Shown here one piece after another: positions 53,347 to 62,434 of a stretch of DNA of 64,000 nucleotides. Origin of the DNA: Pseudomonas sp. RSB 5.4. GTDB taxonomy: Bacteria > Pseudomonadota > Gammaproteobacteria > Pseudomonadales > Pseudomonadaceae. A program made the translations under genes and the position numbers. Location: NCBI RefSeq assembly GCF_037126175.1, contig NZ_CP146986.1, positions 3,438,501 to 3,502,500 of the forward strand, in the 5' to 3' direction. The notes below the pieces were generated by a model. That model saw only the letters and a program-made list of their open reading frames with translations. It did no database searches and was not told the origin of the DNA. Each line of letters starts with the position of its first letter. Within the stretch, counting starts at the first letter, position 1.

Positions 53347-54312
53347 ATGACGAACCCGCGCCGCGCCGTATTCCTCGATCACCCGTCTCTGGATCTCGGC
53401 GATCTCGACCTCAGCCCGTTGCGCGCCTGCTTCAGCGCTCTGCAACTGTTCGCTCAGACCTTGCCTGAACAGGTCAGCGAGCGCCTGCACGGTGCCAGCG
53501 TGGCGATCACCAACAAGATCCGCATCGACGCCGCCGCGATGGCCGCCAACCCGGATCTGCAACTGATCCTGATCACCGCCACCGGCACCAACAACGTCGA
53601 TCTGGACGCGGCCTGCGCCCATGGCATCACCGTGTGCAACTGTCAGGGTTACGGCACGCCGTCGGTGGCGCAGCACACGATCATGTTGCTGCTCAACCTC
53701 GCCACCCGCCTGGCGGATTATCAGAAAGCCGTCGGCGAGGGTCGCTGGCAGCAGGCCAGACAGTTCTGCCTGCTCGACTACCCGATTGTCGAACTGGAAG
53801 GCAAAACCCTCGGTCTGCTCGGTCACGGTGAACTCGGCGGTGCGGTCGCGCGCCTGGCCGAAGCATTCGGCATGCGTGTATTGCTCGGACAGATTCCGGG
53901 CCGCCCGGCGCGCCCGGATCGTCTGCCACTGGCCGAACTGCTGCCGCAGATCGATGCCCTGACCCTGCACTGCCCGCTCAACGAACACACCCGGCACTTC
54001 ATCGGCGCCCGCGAGCTGGCATCGATGAAACCCGGCGCGTTTGTGGTCAACACCGCTCGCGGTGGTTTGATCGACGAGCAAGCCTTGGCCGATGCCCTGC
54101 GCAACGGTCACCTCGGCGGCGCGGCTACTGATGTGTTGAGTGTCGAACCGCCGGTCAACGGCAATCCGCTACTTGCGGCGGATATTCCGCGGCTGATCGT
54201 CACCCCGCACAACGCCTGGGGCAGTCGCGAAGCGCGGCAGCGTATCGTCGGCCAATTGACCGAAAACGCTCAGGCGTTCTTCAGCGGTACAGCGCTGCGG
54301 GTCGTCAGTTGA
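53347..54312 (+). CDS. hprA: Hydroxypyruvate reductase / glycerate dehydrogenase-type D-2-hydroxyacid dehydrogenase
   Basis: This 321-residue NAD(P)-dependent enzyme reduces or oxidises 2-hydroxy acids such as glycerate. The dinucleotide loop is LGHGELGGAVA (about residues 152-162). The catalytic Arg is in NTARGGLIDEQAL, the Glu in LSVEPPV, and the His in TPHNAWG. I start at the ATG at 53347, with AAGG upstream; the TTG just before it is less likely. Pairing with rsmC downstream matches P. aeruginosa hprA, which supports the name. Confidence 0.92.
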   Translation: MTNPRRAVFLDHPSLDLGDLDLSPLRACFSALQLFAQTLPEQVSERLHGASVAITNKIRIDAAAMAANPDLQLILITATGTNNVDLDAACAHGITVCNCQGYGTPSVAQHTIMLLLNLATRLADYQKAVGEGRWQQARQFCLLDYPIVELEGKTLGLLGHGELGGAVARLAEAFGMRVLLGQIPGRPARPDRLPLAELLPQIDALTLHCPLNEHTRHFIGARELASMKPGAFVVNTARGGLIDEQALADALRNGHLGGAATDVLSVEPPVNGNPLLAADIPRLIVTPHNAWGSREARQRIVGQLTENAQAFFSGTALRVVS

Positions 54313-54345
54313 TAAACTGCGGCACTTTTTTTTCAAGGAGCAGTT

Positions 54346-55344
54346 ATGGATCCGCGCAGTGAAGTACTGCTTCGTCAGGCCGAGTTATTCCAGGGTTCGC
54401 TGTTGCTGGCCGGTTTGCCTGCCGACGATTTGCTCGGGCGCCTGCCCAATGCGTTCGGCTGGTGCTGGCATGCCGGCGATCAAGCGGCACTCGATGCGCG
54501 CTTCGAAGGTCGCAGCCATTTCGGTGTGAATGTGCCGGAGCGCGAATTCGACAGCGCCGTGGTGTTTCTGCCCAAGTCCAAGGATCTGACCGATTACATC
54601 CTCAATGCCGTGGCCGCACGTCTGCCCGGGCGCGAGGTGTTTCTGGTCGGGGAAAAACGCAGCGGTATCGAGGGGGCGTCCAAGCAGCTCAACCCGTTCG
54701 GCAAGCCGCGCAAACTCGACAGCGCCCGTCACTGCCAACTGTGGCAAGTCACCGTGGCCAATGCACCCGAAGCCAAATCGCTGGAAAGCCTGGCGCAGAC
54801 TTATGAGCTGCCACTGGCCGAAGGCCCGTTGAAAGTCATCAGTCTGCCGGGCGTGTTCAGCCATGGTCGACTGGACCGCGGCAGCGCCCTGCTGCTGGAG
54901 CATCTGGACAAATTGCCGAGCGGTCACCTGCTGGACTTCGGTTGTGGCGCCGGGGTGTTGGGCGCGGCGGTCAAACGTCGCTATCCGCACAATCAGGTGA
55001 CCCTGCTCGACGTCGATGCCTTCGCCGCCGCCAGCAGTCGCCTGACATTGGCGGCCAACGGTCTGGAAGCCGAGGTGCTGACCGGTGATGGCATCGACGC
55101 TGCACCGATGGGTTTGAACGCGATTCTGAGCAATCCGCCGTTCCATGTCGGCGTGCACACCGATTATTTTGCTACCGAGAACTTGCTGCGAAAAGCGGCC
55201 AAACATCTGAAAAACGGCGGCGAACTGCGCCTGGTTGCGAACAGCTTCCTGAAGTATCAGCCACTGATCGAAGAGCATCTGGGCGTGTGTGCAATCAAGG
55301 CCGAAGGCAATGGTTTCCGGATTTACCGGGCCAAGCGCGGCTGA
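54346..55344 (+). CDS. rsmC: 16S rRNA (guanine-1207-N2)-methyltransferase
   Basis: RsmC methylates G1207 with SAM. The 332 residues consist of two tandem methyltransferase-like domains: an N-terminal degenerate one (about 1-170, [31 protein letters not shown]) and a C-terminal active one with the SAM loop [15 protein letters not shown] and the catalytic NPPF motif in [10 protein letters not shown]. It follows hprA at 33 bases, with AAGGAG before the ATG. All key motifs are present. Confidence 0.95.
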   Translation: MDPRSEVLLRQAELFQGSLLLAGLPADDLLGRLPNAFGWCWHAGDQAALDARFEGRSHFGVNVPEREFDSAVVFLPKSKDLTDYILNAVAARLPGREVFLVGEKRSGIEGASKQLNPFGKPRKLDSARHCQLWQVTVANAPEAKSLESLAQTYELPLAEGPLKVISLPGVFSHGRLDRGSALLLEHLDKLPSGHLLDFGCGAGVLGAAVKRRYPHNQVTLLDVDAFAAASSRLTLAANGLEAEVLTGDGIDAAPMGLNAILSNPPFHVGVHTDYFATENLLRKAAKHLKNGGELRLVANSFLKYQPLIEEHLGVCAIKAEGNGFRIYRAKRG

Positions 55345-55389
55345 AAATTAGCACTTGCCGAATGGATTCTGCCTAGGCAGAATCCGCTC

Positions 55390-55590
55390 CGTCCTAGGGG
55401 AGTAGTCTCCCACGAGCGCCAAGCTCGTCCGGCATACGTCAACATACTTGATCCTCAGATCATGGCGTATGCGACCCAAGCGTCCGCACCAGACGGATCG
55501 CAGGGTTTGACAAGACCTATGACACGCACACCTTACCCGGGGCGGGAAGGCTGTACGTGTCATAGCCGTGTCGACCCGCCCCTTAGGAAA
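55390..55590 (+). ncRNA. yybP-ykoY manganese riboswitch
   Basis: The leader of the exporter gene contains the conserved yybP-ykoY elements: the L1 block TCCTAGGGGAGTAG (55393-55406), CATACGTCAACATACTTG (near 55433-55450), and the second metal-loop region ACACCTTACCC...GGGAAGGCT. A 10-bp perfect stem CTATGACACG/CGTGTCATAG (55517-55526 and 55556-55565) closes one leg. GGGGCGGG (55539-55546) can pair perfectly with CCCGCCCC (55575-55582), which ends two bases before the AGGA ribosome site. Manganese binding should free the ribosome site (inference). Confidence 0.9.
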
Positions 55591-55596
55591 ATCCTG

Positions 55597-56181
55597 ATGC
55601 TGGACTCGTTACTCGTTCCCACCGCAATCGTTGCCTTGGCCGAAATCGGCGACAAGACGCAACTGCTCGCGCTGATTCTCGCCGCTCGCTTTCGCAAACC
55701 CTGGCCGATCATTGCCGGTATTGTCGCTGCGACCCTGGCCAACCACGCAGCAGCCGGTGCGGTAGGCGCCTGGTTCGGCAGCTTCTTCTCAGACTCGGTC
55801 CTGCACTGGATTCTCGCCGCGAGTTTTACCGCCACTGCGCTGTGGACGTTGGTCCCGGACAAGATGGACGACGATGAAGCCAGCACCGCACGCAAGTTCG
55901 GCCCCTTCCTGACCACGCTGATCGCGTTCTTCCTTGCGGAAATCGGTGACAAGACGCAGATCGCCACCGTGATGCTGGCGGCGCAATATCCGGAGCTGTG
56001 GCTGGTGATCATCGGCACCACGGCGGGCATGCTGATTGCCAACGTGCCGGTGGTATTGGCGGGTAATTTTGCTGCGGAGAAACTGCCGCTGACCCTGATC
56101 CGTCGCCTGGCCGCTTCGGCGTTCTTCATTCTGGCGATCGTTGCGGTGTACAAGGCGATGCAGAGCAGTGGCTGGATCTAA
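55597..56181 (+). CDS. mneA: TMEM165/GDT1 (UPF0016) manganese exporter
   Basis: The 194-residue membrane protein has about six helices and two copies of the signature ExGDKTQ (LAEIGDKTQLLAL near residue 15 and LAEIGDKTQIATV near residue 120) in opposite topological halves. Family members export manganese or calcium. The manganese riboswitch directly upstream makes a manganese efflux role the best supported. The symbol is a family-based guess. The ATG has AGGA 8 bases upstream. Confidence 0.9.
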   Translation: MLDSLLVPTAIVALAEIGDKTQLLALILAARFRKPWPIIAGIVAATLANHAAAGAVGAWFGSFFSDSVLHWILAASFTATALWTLVPDKMDDDEASTARKFGPFLTTLIAFFLAEIGDKTQIATVMLAAQYPELWLVIIGTTAGMLIANVPVVLAGNFAAEKLPLTLIRRLAASAFFILAIVAVYKAMQSSGWI

Positions 56182-56210
56182 CCCGGCCTCCTGACCTGTC
56201 ATTGTGACCT

Positions 56211-56341
56211 GTGGTGAGGGGATTTATCCCCGATGGGGTGCGAAGCGCCCCCAAGACCTGATGTCTCAGAGTGTCAGACATACCGTAGTTACAGGTTTAG
56301 GGCTGCTCCGCAGCCCATCGGGGATAAATCCCCTCGCCACA
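56211..56341. repeat. REP inverted pair, class A
   Basis: The left arm GTGGTGAGGGGATTTATCCC has one change from the 2508 copy; the right arm matches exactly. The spacer is about 60 bases. It lies in the gap after the exporter gene. Confidence 0.88.
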
Positions 56342-56375
56342 ATAAATCCCATCAGTCACAGAAACTGCGATGGAC

Positions 56376-57194
56376 TCAGGACTTCGGCGCTTTTTCGTAC
56401 AGCGGCATCACCTTCGGAATCGCCGCCTGCAGCGAGGCGATCCGGCTGGTCGAGGCCGGGTGGGTGCTCATGAATTCCGGCGGTGCGCCTTCAGAAGCCT
56501 TGCTCATCTTGTCCCACAGGGTGATCGCCGCGTTCGGGTTGTAGCCGGCGCGAGCGGCCAGCTCCAGACCGATCAGGTCGGCTTCGTTTTCGTTGGCGCG
56601 GCTGTTGGGCAAGGTCATGCCGTAGTTGGCCACGGTGTCGGCCAGCGCCAGGCTGTCCTGACCCAGACCGAGCAACGCACCGGCACCCTGCTTGGCCATT
56701 TCAATGCCATAAGCCTTGGACATCGCTTCACGACCGTGCTCGCGCAGGGCGTGGGCGATTTCATGGCCCATGACTGCGGCGATTTCATCGTCGGTCAGTT
56801 TCAGGCTGTCGATCAGCCCGGTGTAGACAATGATCTTGCCGCCAGGGCCGCAGTTGGCGTTGAGCTCATCGCTCTTGATCAGATTGACTTCCCATTGCCA
56901 CTGCGCCGCGTCCGGACGGAAGTTCGGCGCCTGGGCGATCAGCCGGTTGGCAATCGCCTGAACCCGCTTGGCCTCCGGACTGGTCTTGTCCAGCACGCCT
57001 TTGCTCGACGCCTCGCCAACGGTCTTCTGATAGGACTGGGCATACATCTGGTCGACCTCTTGCGAGGACAGCATGCTGAACATGTACTGCTTGCGCTCCA
57101 CACCGACGGCCCCGCCGCTGGTGGTGTTGACCGACTGACAACCTGCCAGCAACAGCGCTGCGCTCAGTGCACTTACAACCAATGTCTTGTTCAT
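56376..57194 (-). CDS. M48 family metalloprotease lipoprotein (LoiP/YggG-like)
   Basis: The 272 residues begin with a lipoprotein signal (VSALSAALLLAGCQSV). The zinc motif HEIAH is in AAVMGHEIAHALREHGREA (about 140-158), and the third zinc ligand Glu is in NENEADLIGLELAARAGYNP (about 200-219). This is an HtpX/Oma1-like peptidase anchored in the outer membrane and acting in envelope quality control, like LoiP in E. coli. It is divergent from the chemoreceptor gene. Confidence 0.93.
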   Translation of the reverse strand: MNKTLVVSALSAALLLAGCQSVNTTSGGAVGVERKQYMFSMLSSQEVDQMYAQSYQKTVGEASSKGVLDKTSPEAKRVQAIANRLIAQAPNFRPDAAQWQWEVNLIKSDELNANCGPGGKIIVYTGLIDSLKLTDDEIAAVMGHEIAHALREHGREAMSKAYGIEMAKQGAGALLGLGQDSLALADTVANYGMTLPNSRANENEADLIGLELAARAGYNPNAAITLWDKMSKASEGAPPEFMSTHPASTSRIASLQAAIPKVMPLYEKAPKS

Positions 57195-57457
57195 TCAAAA
57201 GCTCCCTGAAAACCTGTCGCGTATCGTAGGGGGTCAATTGTATCGACGCCAGATACAACAGACGCGTTGCATGCACTTTCAGAAATTGGCCGCCGTCCCT
57301 GTAGGAAAAAATTCACACGCCTGCGCAAGCCCTGCACAGCTGCGCCGCACACTGATCCATTTGCGACATCTGCCGCGCATTGCTTCGCACGGCCCTCATG
57401 GCCCAATGCCTGCTGCCGATACAACAGCGCAGACGTCCTCTCGCGTGCGGAGCTCCC

Positions 57458-59600
57458 ATGAAGTTCAAGTCGATCCAGTTTTCCGTCGCCGCCCTGGCCG
57501 GCGCCATCGTGCTCAGCGTGGTCGCCGCGCTGGTGCTGTACGCGCTGTTTTCCGGTGCCCGCACGCAAGACATGGTGCAACAGCGCACCCAGGCGCAGTT
57601 CGAACAAGTCATCGAACAACGCCTGACCTCGCTGGCGCAGACTCAGGTCAGCCAGATCCAGCGCGAACTCGAAGCACCGCTGCTGATTGCCGGCGGACTG
57701 GTGCGGGTCAACGCGCTGCTCGGCACGCCGGGCGCCGACGGCCAGTCGCGACTGACCATCAGCCGCGAGCAACTGATCAGCCTGATCAAGGAGAACGTCG
57801 AGCAGAATCCGAAGATTCTCGGCACCTACATCGGCTGGGAAAAAAAACGCACTGGACCACAATGACGCGGCCTACGTCGGCACCCGCGTGGTCGGTATCG
57901 ACGCGGCCAACGGGCGCTTCCTGCCCTGGTGGTTCCGCAATGACGACGGCACCCTGGGCCTGGACAAACTGGCGGACGTCGACGACCAGAAAGTCCTGTC
58001 CACTGGCGTACGGGCCAGCGAGTACTACCTGTGCTCGAAAGAGAGCAAGAAATCCTGCGTGATCGATCCGGCGCCGTACAAGGTCGGCGACAAGATCGTC
58101 ATGCTCGCCTCCTTTATTGAACCGATCATGCTCAACGGCGCATTCCAGGGCATCGTCGGCGCCGACCTGTCGGTGAACTTCATCCAGGAAATGCTCCTCG
58201 GTGCCAACCAGAAACTTTACGGCGGCGCCGGACAAATGGCCCTGATCGGCGGCAACGGCCGGATCGTCGCCTACACCAAGGACCCGAGCAAATTTGGCGA
58301 GAAAGTCAGCGACATCCTCGACGCCGAGCAGATCGCCAACATGGCCAACCTCAAGCGCGGCGAAGTCACCTACTCGGTGAACAAAGACAAGGGCCGCATC
58401 GAACTGTACCTGCCGTTCGGCATCGGCCAGACCGACGCGCGCTGGACGCTGATGCTGCAACTGCCGTTGAACGCGGTGATGGCCGATCTGCAAAAACTCC
58501 AGGCCGATCTCGATGCACAGCGCAAATCCGACACCTTCGGCATGGCCATGGTCGGCCTGATCATCGCCGCCATCGGCCTGCTGGTGATCTGGCTGGTGGG
58601 TCACGGCATCGCCCGACCACTGAAGCAGATGGTCGCCATGCTGGATGACATTGCCAAAGGTGAAGGCGATCTGACCCGTCGTTTGAGCAGTGATCGCAGT
58701 GATGAACTGGGCTCGATTGCCAAGGGCTTCAACACCTTCCTCGCCAAGTTGCAGGCGATGATCACGCAGGTGGTGACGTCGGTGCAGAGCGTCAGCGATT
58801 CCTCCGAGCACACTGCCGACATCGCGATTCGCACCAACATCGGCATTCAGAAACAAATGGCCGAGATCGATCAGGTCGCCACCGCGGTGCAGGAAATGAC
58901 CGCCACTGCGCAGGACGTGGCGCGCAACGCTACCCAAGCGGCTCAGGCAGCGAGCCATGCGGATCAGGCTGCCGGTCAGGGTATGCAGATCGTCCGTGAT
59001 ACGTCGAACTCGATTGGTGCGCTGGCGCTGGAAATCGGCAAAGCGGTGGACGTGGTGCAAACGCTGGCCAAGGACAGCGAAAACATCAACGCGATCCTCA
59101 CCGCGATTCGCGGGATCGCCGAGCAGACCAACCTGCTGGCGCTGAACGCGGCGATCGAAGCGGCGCGGGCCGGCGAGCAGGGTCGCGGCTTTGCCGTGGT
59201 GGCGGACGAGGTGCGCAATCTGGCGCAGAAGACCCAGAAGGCCACCGAAGAAATCCAGAGCATGATTCAGCAACTGCAACAGGGCACCCGCGATGTAGTG
59301 CGAGTCATGGAGGACAGCCAGAACCGCACCGACGAAAGCGTGCAGCACGCGGCGAAAGCGGCCGAGGCGCTGGAGACGATTACTCAGGCGGTGTCGGTGA
59401 TCAATGACATGAACACGCAGATTGCCAGTGCCGCTGAAGAGCAGAGCGCAGTGGCCGATGACATCAACCGCAACGTGATCAATATCGGTCAGGTGGCGAA
59501 TGAAGTCGCGGGCGGTGCGGATGAGTCGAGTTCGGCGAGTGCCGGCCTGACTAAATTGGCGGAGCAGCAGCGGCGGTTGATCAATCAGTTCAAGGTCTGA
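57458..59600 (+). pseudogene. Methyl-accepting chemotaxis protein, broken by a +1 frameshift
   Basis: Two frames make one receptor. The first starts at the ATG at 57458 (GGAG upstream) and has an N-terminal membrane helix and the start of a periplasmic dCache domain. After the eight-A run at 57840-57847 it shifts to KKRTGPQ and stops at 57865. Removing one A restores [16 protein letters not shown] and joins it to the second frame, which holds the rest of the sensor, a membrane helix, HAMP, and the signalling hairpin with EIAAQ-type ([36 protein letters not shown]). The restored length, about 713 residues, resembles TlpQ/McpU-like receptors; ligand unknown. Confidence 0.9.
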
Positions 59601-59611
59601 AAAGCGAAAAA

Positions 59612-59789
59612 CCCCTCACCCTAACCCTCTCCCAAAGGGAGAGGGGACTGACCGAGCTGTCTCCCGTCATACATTGACCTGAAATAACCAGTCGATTATG
59701 GATTCAAAGCTGAGCGTTCAAGTCGGTGTATTTCGTCAATATCCCCCAATCAGTCCCCTCTCCCTCAGGGAGAGGGTTAGGGTGAGGGG
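59612..59789. repeat. Inverted pair, class D (CCCTCACCCTAACCCTCTCCC)
   Basis: The left arm ACCCCTCACCCTAACCCTCT and the right arm AGAGGGTTAGGGTGAGGGGC are complementary over about 22 bases. Inner hairpins (CTCTCCCAAAGGGAGAG and CCTCTCCCTCAGGGAGAGG) lie in each copy. A T run after the right arm and an A run before the left one could also stop the converging chemoreceptor and SRAP transcripts. Confidence 0.85.
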
Positions 59790-59797
59790 CTTTTGAC

Positions 59798-60421
59798 TTA
59801 ACCCGGGGTCAGGCATTCCGGCCCATTGAGCTTCGGATCATTGATCAGATTCGCCAACACCCGCTCGCGCAACGCTGCGGGCTCACTGGCAAGCAAGCCC
59901 TGCAGCACATGCAGCGGCGTCGCAGGATCGAGCCATGCCGCCTGCCCTGCCTCATCAAGAATCAACGGTCGGCGCTGACTGGCCGCCGGCTGAGTGATGA
60001 CGGCGGTGCTCAGCCACACCTGCTCCTGCACCGGATACGCCTCCCAGATCGCCGCGAAAAACAGCGACGAGCCCTCCCCCGGCGTCAGCCAGTACGGGCG
60101 CTTGCGCAGATTGCCGCGCCATTCGTAGAAACCGTTGGCCGGCAACAGACAACGACGCAGGCGCAGCGCCTCGCGGAACATCGGTTGCTCGGCCACCGTT
60201 TCCGCCCGGGCATGCGCCGGTGTTTTCGACAGATCGGTCAGCCACGGCGGCGTCAGGCCCCAACGGGCGCGGGCCAGGGTGCGTTGGCCGTCGGCCTCGG
60301 CACGCAGCATCAACACCGAATCATTGGGGGAAATGTTCCACTGCGCCTGCTGATCGGCGGGAAATCCGGGCAGGGCCGCGAAATCGCGGTTCCAGCGAAA
60401 CAGGGCATAACGTCCACACAT
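59798..60421 (-). CDS. SOS response-associated peptidase (SRAP/HMCES family)
   Basis: The 207-residue protein begins MCGRYALF, with Cys2 as the nucleophile that becomes N-terminal and cross-links to abasic sites in single-stranded DNA. The conserved Asn, Glu and His regions are visible as WNISPNDSVLMLR, ANGFYEWRG and RRPLILDEAGQAAWLD. Family members protect abasic sites during repair. It is separated from the next gene by a short A/T-rich gap. Confidence 0.95.
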   Translation of the reverse strand: MCGRYALFRWNRDFAALPGFPADQQAQWNISPNDSVLMLRAEADGQRTLARARWGLTPPWLTDLSKTPAHARAETVAEQPMFREALRLRRCLLPANGFYEWRGNLRKRPYWLTPGEGSSLFFAAIWEAYPVQEQVWLSTAVITQPAASQRRPLILDEAGQAAWLDPATPLHVLQGLLASEPAALRERVLANLINDPKLNGPECLTPG

Positions 60422-60457
60422 GGCGCAACACGACTCAAAAATAAAACGAACGTCAGC

Positions 60458-60718
60458 CTAACAGACCAGCGTCCCGGGGAAGCTCTCCGGTTCATCGCCG
60501 GGCAGCGGCAGCGCGGCATTGTACGCGGTGATCAGTTCGCGGGCGTATTCGGCCTGGTCGTTTTCGACCGACAGGCCGAGCAGGCCGAAAATCGGCAATT
60601 CCCCGGTGCCGCCCAGCAGATCCCGGCCCACCAGGTGCGCCTCGATGCCCTCACTGGCGAGCATGCCCTTGAGCATCTCGCCTTCCATCAGGTTTTCCGG
60701 CTCGTAGATTCGCTGCAT
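60458..60718 (-). CDS. DUF2007 domain-containing protein
   Basis: This 86-residue protein starts MQRIYEPENLMEGEMLKGMLASEGIEAHLVG and continues with a glycine-rich turn and hydrophobic segment (LLGGTGELPIFGLLGLSV). DUF2007 members resemble PII-like small signal proteins and have no fixed role. The longer frame upstream overlaps the next gene out of frame and is rejected. It is 10 bases downstream of the CPXCG gene, with which it forms a two-gene operon. Confidence 0.9.
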   Translation of the reverse strand: MQRIYEPENLMEGEMLKGMLASEGIEAHLVGRDLLGGTGELPIFGLLGLSVENDQAEYARELITAYNAALPLPGDEPESFPGTLVC

Positions 60719-60728
60719 GGGCGCCCCC

Positions 60729-60911
60729 TCACTCGTTTTCGCTGAAGACTTCCAGAAACCAATCTTCGCCATGCACCTGCAAGACAAACGTGATCGGTCG
60801 ACAACACACCTGACAGTCCTCGATGTAGGTCTGATCTCCGCCGGACAAGTCCACCGTCGTCTCAACCTCTTCACCACAATACGGACATTCATACAGTGCG
60901 CTTTCCAGCAT
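60729..60911 (-). CDS. CPXCG motif-containing cysteine-rich protein
   Basis: The 60-residue protein contains CPYCG (residues 9-13) and a second pair CQVCC (about 34-38), giving a zinc-ribbon-like site. The C-terminus is acidic and hydrophobic ([10 protein letters not shown]). The function is unknown. It heads a two-gene unit with the DUF2007 gene, divergent from the acyltransferase. Confidence 0.92.
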   Translation of the reverse strand: MLESALYECPYCGEEVETTVDLSGGDQTYIEDCQVCCRPITFVLQVHGEDWFLEVFSENE

Positions 60912-60936
60912 CGCGGTCTCCCAGGTGACTTGTGCG

Positions 60937-60942
60937 TATAAT
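60937..60942 (+). promoter_or_regulatory. Candidate -10 for the acyltransferase gene
   Basis: A perfect TATAAT lies about 110 bases upstream of the acyltransferase ATG in the divergent gap. No convincing -35 is seen 16-18 bases upstream, so this is a partial call. Confidence 0.4.
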
Positions 60943-61050
60943 CGCCGGTCTATTTGCAGGGCTATTTTTGTCTGGCTACCTTTTCAGACCGTGCCCCGTT
61001 GGTTTTCGATCAAAACCTTTACTTACCCTAGCCGTTTCCAACAAGAGAGC

Positions 61051-62217
61051 ATGATGGGCGAATTCGATGCCATCCGACCTTACGACGACAGCGAAGTACC
61101 TGCGGTACTGGCAAGACTGCTCGGCGACAAGGCGTTTCTAGATATCCTCACCCACTTCCGCTTCCCGCGTTTTGCCGGTGCCTTCGGCTGGATGCTCAAA
61201 CCACTTATAGCCCATCGGCTGCGTCGTGAGTTTGCCGACGTGACCTCCGTGGCCACTTTGCAGGACAAAGTCGAGTTTTACGTCGACCACACCATCGAGC
61301 GCGCCACTGATGGCGTGACCTACACCGGTGTCGAGCAATTCAAGTCCGGCAGCGCCTACCTGTTTATCGCCAACCACCGCGACATCGTGATGGACCCGGC
61401 CTTCGTCAACTATGCCGTGTACCACGCCGGCCTGCCGACCCCACGCATCGCGATCGGTGACAACCTGCTGCAAAAGCCTTTTGTCAGCGACCTGATGCGC
61501 CTGAACAAGAGCTTCATCGTGCACCGCTCGATCACCGGGCGCCGCGAGAAGATGGCGGCGTATCAGTTGCTGTCGGCGTACATCAACCACTCGATCCGCA
61601 ACGACTGCGCGTCGATCTGGATCGCTCAGGCCGAGGGCCGGGCGAAGGATGGTGACGACCGCACCGAGTCGGCGATCCTCAAGATGTTCCACATGAGCCG
61701 CAAGGACGAGCCGTTCGGCGAAGTGATTCAGTCGCTGAACCTGACCCCGGTGTCGATCAGCTACGAATACGACCCGTGCGATCAGGCCAAGGCCCGCGAG
61801 TTGTACATCCGCGCCACCACCGGCACCTACACCAAGGCACCGGGCGAGGATGACGTGAGCATCGCCAAGGGCATCACCGGCTACAAGGGCCGGGTGCACG
61901 TGAACTTCGCCGCGCCGATCACCGAGCTGTTCGAAGACACCAAGCAATTGGCGGTCGAGATGGACAAGCAGATTCTCGGCGGTTATCGCCTGTTCCCGGT
62001 GCATTACCTGGCGTATGCAATGTGGGCCGATGCCGATCCGCAACTGAACGTGCCGAAGGCCGCCGAGGTGTTCCCGGCCGATGAGCTGGCCAAGGCACAG
62101 GAAGAATGGCAGCGCCGGCTGGACGCCTGCCCTGAGGAGCACCGTCCGTATCTGGTGCTGCAATATGCGACACCGGTGCGCAATCAGTACCGCGTAAAAG
62201 CCGGGTTGCCGTTGTAA
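61051..62217 (+). CDS. 1-acyl-sn-glycerol-3-phosphate acyltransferase-like protein
   Basis: The 388-residue protein has the PlsC/GPAT acyltransferase core. The catalytic block is LFIANHRDIVMDPAFVNYAVYHAG (about 102-125), followed by PRIAIGDNLLQKPFVSDLMRLNKSFIVHR, and the phosphate-binding Glu-Gly motif in AQAEGRAKDGDDRT. The spacing of the catalytic pair is odd: the Asp after His comes 6 positions later (or 2), not the usual 5. It is longer than PlsC and lacks a clear membrane segment. The double ATG at 61051 has AAGAGAG upstream. Confidence 0.88.
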   Translation: MMGEFDAIRPYDDSEVPAVLARLLGDKAFLDILTHFRFPRFAGAFGWMLKPLIAHRLRREFADVTSVATLQDKVEFYVDHTIERATDGVTYTGVEQFKSGSAYLFIANHRDIVMDPAFVNYAVYHAGLPTPRIAIGDNLLQKPFVSDLMRLNKSFIVHRSITGRREKMAAYQLLSAYINHSIRNDCASIWIAQAEGRAKDGDDRTESAILKMFHMSRKDEPFGEVIQSLNLTPVSISYEYDPCDQAKARELYIRATTGTYTKAPGEDDVSIAKGITGYKGRVHVNFAAPITELFEDTKQLAVEMDKQILGGYRLFPVHYLAYAMWADADPQLNVPKAAEVFPADELAKAQEEWQRRLDACPEEHRPYLVLQYATPVRNQYRVKAGLPL

Positions 62218-62234
62218 GCGCTTTCCACTCGACG

Positions 62235-62267
62235 CAAAAACGGCGCCCTCGGGGCGCCGTTTTTTTA
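62235..62267. terminator. Terminator after the acyltransferase gene
   Basis: ACGGCGCCC/GGGCGCCGT with a three-base loop, A5 on the left and T7 on the right. Confidence 0.93.
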
Positions 62268-62285
62268 TCTGATTCAATCAAACCT

Positions 62286-62419
62286 TGTGGCGAGGGAGCT
62301 TGCTCCCGCTCGGCTGCGCAGCAGTCGCAAAACCAGATCACGCGGTATACCTGAAAAACCGCGTTTACCTGAATCGGGGCCGCTTCGCAGCCCAGCGGGA
62401 GCAAGCTCCCTCGCCACAA
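62286..62419. repeat. REP inverted pair, class C
   Basis: Arms TTGTGGCGAGGGAGCTTGCT and AGCAAGCTCCCTCGCCACAA. This is the same unit and spacing as at 53124, with a different centre. Confidence 0.88.
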
Positions 62420-62434
62420 GGGTTTGTGCTGTCC

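Noticed and set aside
55345..55389. A terminator for rsmC at the 22-base palindrome
   Set aside because: No T tract follows on the plus strand, so it does not qualify as an intrinsic terminator.
57195..57457. A gene in the gap between the M48 lipoprotein and the chemoreceptor
   Set aside because: Only out-of-frame or unsupported frames occur; the gap probably holds the two divergent promoters, which I cannot place with confidence.
57866..57887. A separate chemoreceptor gene starting at the ATG of the second frame (57888)
   Set aside because: Sequence upstream in the same frame continues the sensor domain without a break back to the A run, so the second frame is the downstream part of one gene.
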